From: Thermoplasmatota archaeon
Lineage (GTDB): Archaea; Thermoplasmatota; E2; DHVEG-1
Assembly (NCBI GenBank): GCA_022866015.1
Contig: JALHTX010000088.1
Span: 1 to 6,525 of the forward strand
DNA: 6,525 nucleotides
Direction: 5' to 3'
The position numbers were made by a program, and so were the translations under genes. Below are positions 5,315-6,525 of this stretch, piece after piece. Each line of letters opens with the position of its first letter. Position 1 is the stretch's first letter. A model generated the notes under the pieces. It saw only the letters and a list, made by a program, of their open reading frames with translations, had not been told where the DNA came from and searched no databases.

Positions 5315-6058
5315 ATGCTTAAAAAAAAACGTTGGTTAGTTATAATTATAATAATAACTTTGTTATTATCAATTTTTCCTAACATTGCCTCGCAATCATT
5401 TAATATAAAATCTGATGAAATTGCTTTAAGTCAATCTTTAAATATACAAGATACAAAAAAGATACAGGATGTTACTTTAAATATTATTATTAACAATACA
5501 GATGGAAATCATGAAAAAATTTTTAAAAAAATAAGTAGGATTGAATTAAATAAAATAAACAGTAATTTAATTAAAATTTTGAACTCAGATTTAGACTATA
5601 TAGAAAAATTCGAATATGTTTTAGAAGAATTAAAAGAAAATAACCTAATTTCTAATAATATAAAATTGGAAGATATAATTGATTTGAATAGATTGGAAAA
5701 TAAAACATTAAAATTTACTAACGTAACTAATAAAAATTTTATTGCTCATTTTTCTCCGATAATAGTTGTTGGTGGAGGTATTGGGCTAGGTCTTGGATAT
5801 CAGGGAAAAAGACTTACTAATGCTTTTTCACATTTTTTTGCACTAATATTTGGTGGTTATGTTCTCTGTTTAGATTTCTTAAATTCAATTAAATATCAAT
5901 TAATTTCTTTATTAGCACCAGTATTAGTTGGATATATAGCTGGTTTCACTGGAATCATTATTTTTGCAGTATTCCCAGGTTTATTTTATTCAAATCTATT
6001 AATGATAGGTTTTGCACCTTTTACTTCTTGGCTTTGTTTTCCTGAAGTAGAAGGTTAA
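5315..6058 (+). CDS. Secreted/membrane protein with signal peptide and hydrophobic C-terminal domain, function unknown
   Basis: From the ATG at 5315 the protein has 247 residues. It opens with a textbook signal sequence: MLKKKRW, then a run of Ile/Leu to about residue 22, and a possible cleavage region near Ala25-Ser26. Residues 28-145 are polar, rich in Asn, Lys, Ile and Asp, and contain three N-glycosylation sequons (Asn60, Asn129, Asn136), which suits an extracytoplasmic domain. Residues 146-242 are hydrophobic and glycine-rich, with about three or four likely membrane segments (near 147-162, 170-188, 195-219 and 222-240); the protein ends in a short acidic tail. I recognise no enzymatic motif and no named family. 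The gene is extremely AT-rich (5521-5580 is 6/60 G+C), more so than the left part of the window. An alternative start at GTG 5273 is possible but less likely. It may be an envelope protein, like the convergent partial gene after it. Confidence 0.75.
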   Translation: MLKKKRWLVIIIIITLLLSIFPNIASQSFNIKSDEIALSQSLNIQDTKKIQDVTLNIIINNTDGNHEKIFKKISRIELNKINSNLIKILNSDLDYIEKFEYVLEELKENNLISNNIKLEDIIDLNRLENKTLKFTNVTNKNFIAHFSPIIVVGGGIGLGLGYQGKRLTNAFSHFFALIFGGYVLCLDFLNSIKYQLISLLAPVLVGYIAGFTGIIIFAVFPGLFYSNLLMIGFAPFTSWLCFPEVEG

Positions 6059-6067
6059 TAAAAAACA

Positions 6068-6094
6068 AAGTTTAATAAAATAAGTTTAATAAAA
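6068..6094 (+). repeat. Tandem repeat of a 13-base AT-rich unit
   Basis: AAGTTTAATAAAA occurs at 6068-6080 and again at 6082-6094, separated by one base. It lies between the convergent envelope-protein genes, just after the stop of the first. A local duplication is the simplest explanation; no function is indicated. Confidence 0.6.
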
Positions 6095-6104
6095 AAATAT
6101 AAAA

Positions 6105-6136
6105 AATAAGAGAAGATGTTTTTTTTATCTCTTATT
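6105..6136. terminator. Stem-loop between convergent genes, likely bidirectional terminator
   Basis: A perfect 9-base inverted repeat (AATAAGAGA at 6105-6113, TCTCTTATT at 6128-6136) encloses a 14-base loop that contains eight Ts (6119-6126). It lies 47 bases after the stop of the plus-strand secreted protein and 25 bases after the stop of the minus-strand surface protein. The position between convergent stops and the T-run point to transcription termination, chiefly on the plus strand. The stem is AT-rich and weak. Confidence 0.5.
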
Positions 6137-6161
6137 ATTTTCAAATTATTGATTTTGTTCT

Positions 6162-6525
6162 TTAGCCTGATGGAATTATTATTATAGGTCCGATTATAAA
6201 TGCTTGAGCGGTTATTGTCGTTGGGCTGATATATCCGGTTTTTGTGGCTGTTACTTTTACAGTAGCTCTTCCAAATCTTAGACCTATTGAATCACTAGAT
6301 ATTGTTTCAACTTCTCCAACAAGTAGACTTGCTATTACATCGTTTCCATCAACATTTATGTCTCTGAAATTAAGTGTTGCATTACGACTTATATCAAACT
6401 CCCAATTAAGGTTAGTAATGTCTGCTTCACCTATATTTTTTACTTTTGCGTCAACAGAGCCGATGTTAAAGAATTTTAGACTTAGTTCAACTTTTGCTAT
6501 TTTTATCCATATAGTTAATGGATAT
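6162..6525 (-). CDS. Secreted surface protein, C-terminal fragment with beta-sandwich (CARDB/Ig-like) domain
   Basis: An open frame enters from the right edge and ends at TAA 6164-6162, giving the last 120 residues of a protein whose start lies outside the window. The visible part reads as a beta-sandwich domain: AKVKNIGEADITNLNWEFDI (residues 26-45 of the fragment) resembles the 'xVKNxGxAxxTNVxW' edge of CARDB-like domains. It continues with alternating strands, the IGLRFGRATVKVTAT segment (80-94) and a hydrophobic end, AQAFIIGPIIIIPSG. From memory, similar tails occur in surface proteins of uncultured Thermoplasmata, but this is not verified here. Such domains serve adhesion or envelope assembly outside the cell. 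No cysteines and one N-glycosylation sequon (NAT at 48-50) are present. The frame is open over the whole 364 bases and its composition is coding-like, so the gene is likely real. The rest of the protein, including any signal peptide, is not visible. Confidence 0.75.
   Translation of the reverse strand, partial: YPLTIWIKIAKVELSLKFFNIGSVDAKVKNIGEADITNLNWEFDISRNATLNFRDINVDGNDVIASLLVGEVETISSDSIGLRFGRATVKVTATKTGYISPTTITAQAFIIGPIIIIPSG

Overview
The window looks like a piece of an AT-rich archaeal chromosome. The strongest marker is a full-length archaeosine synthase (ArcS), an enzyme of archaeal tRNA modification found mainly in Euryarchaeota. Several starts have an archaeal TATA-like element about 25-30 bases upstream of the ATG and no clear ribosome binding site, which suggests leaderless transcripts. 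Terminator candidates are T-runs rather than bacterial GC-rich hairpins. The style of the secreted proteins at the right end would fit an uncultured Thermoplasmatota lineage (MBG-D-like), but that placement is an inference.

Left part (1-1970). A minus-strand pair runs off the left edge: a divergent beta-keto acid cleavage enzyme (BKACE/DUF849, 88-891), then, 31 bases downstream, the N-terminus of a flavodoxin-fold NADPH-dependent FMN reductase (1-56). Divergent from it, across 245 bases, is an aldo-keto reductase (1137-1970) with a complete catalytic tetrad. The shared region holds promoter-like elements for both directions and a small palindrome. Together these look like a catabolic or redox locus, but the substrate cannot be read from the sequence.

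Middle part (1971-4691). ArcS (2148-3854) is transcribed rightward, probably from a leaderless promoter. It converges on a small membrane protein with two cytosolic-type zinc ribbons (3851-4381, minus); the two TAA stop codons overlap within one TTAA. A 310-base intergenic region follows, holding only promoter-like elements.

Right part (4692-6525). A gamma-class carbonic anhydrase homologue (4692-5192) is followed by a secreted or membrane protein of unknown family (5315-6058). After a stem-loop between convergent genes comes the C-terminal 120 residues of a minus-strand surface protein with a beta-sandwich-like domain (6162-6525), whose start lies outside the window.

I found no CRISPR array, insertion sequence, tRNA, rRNA or defence system. 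The least explained items are the membrane-anchored zinc-ribbon protein, the secreted hydrophobic protein, the surface-protein tail, and the altered zinc-site motif of the BKACE enzyme.
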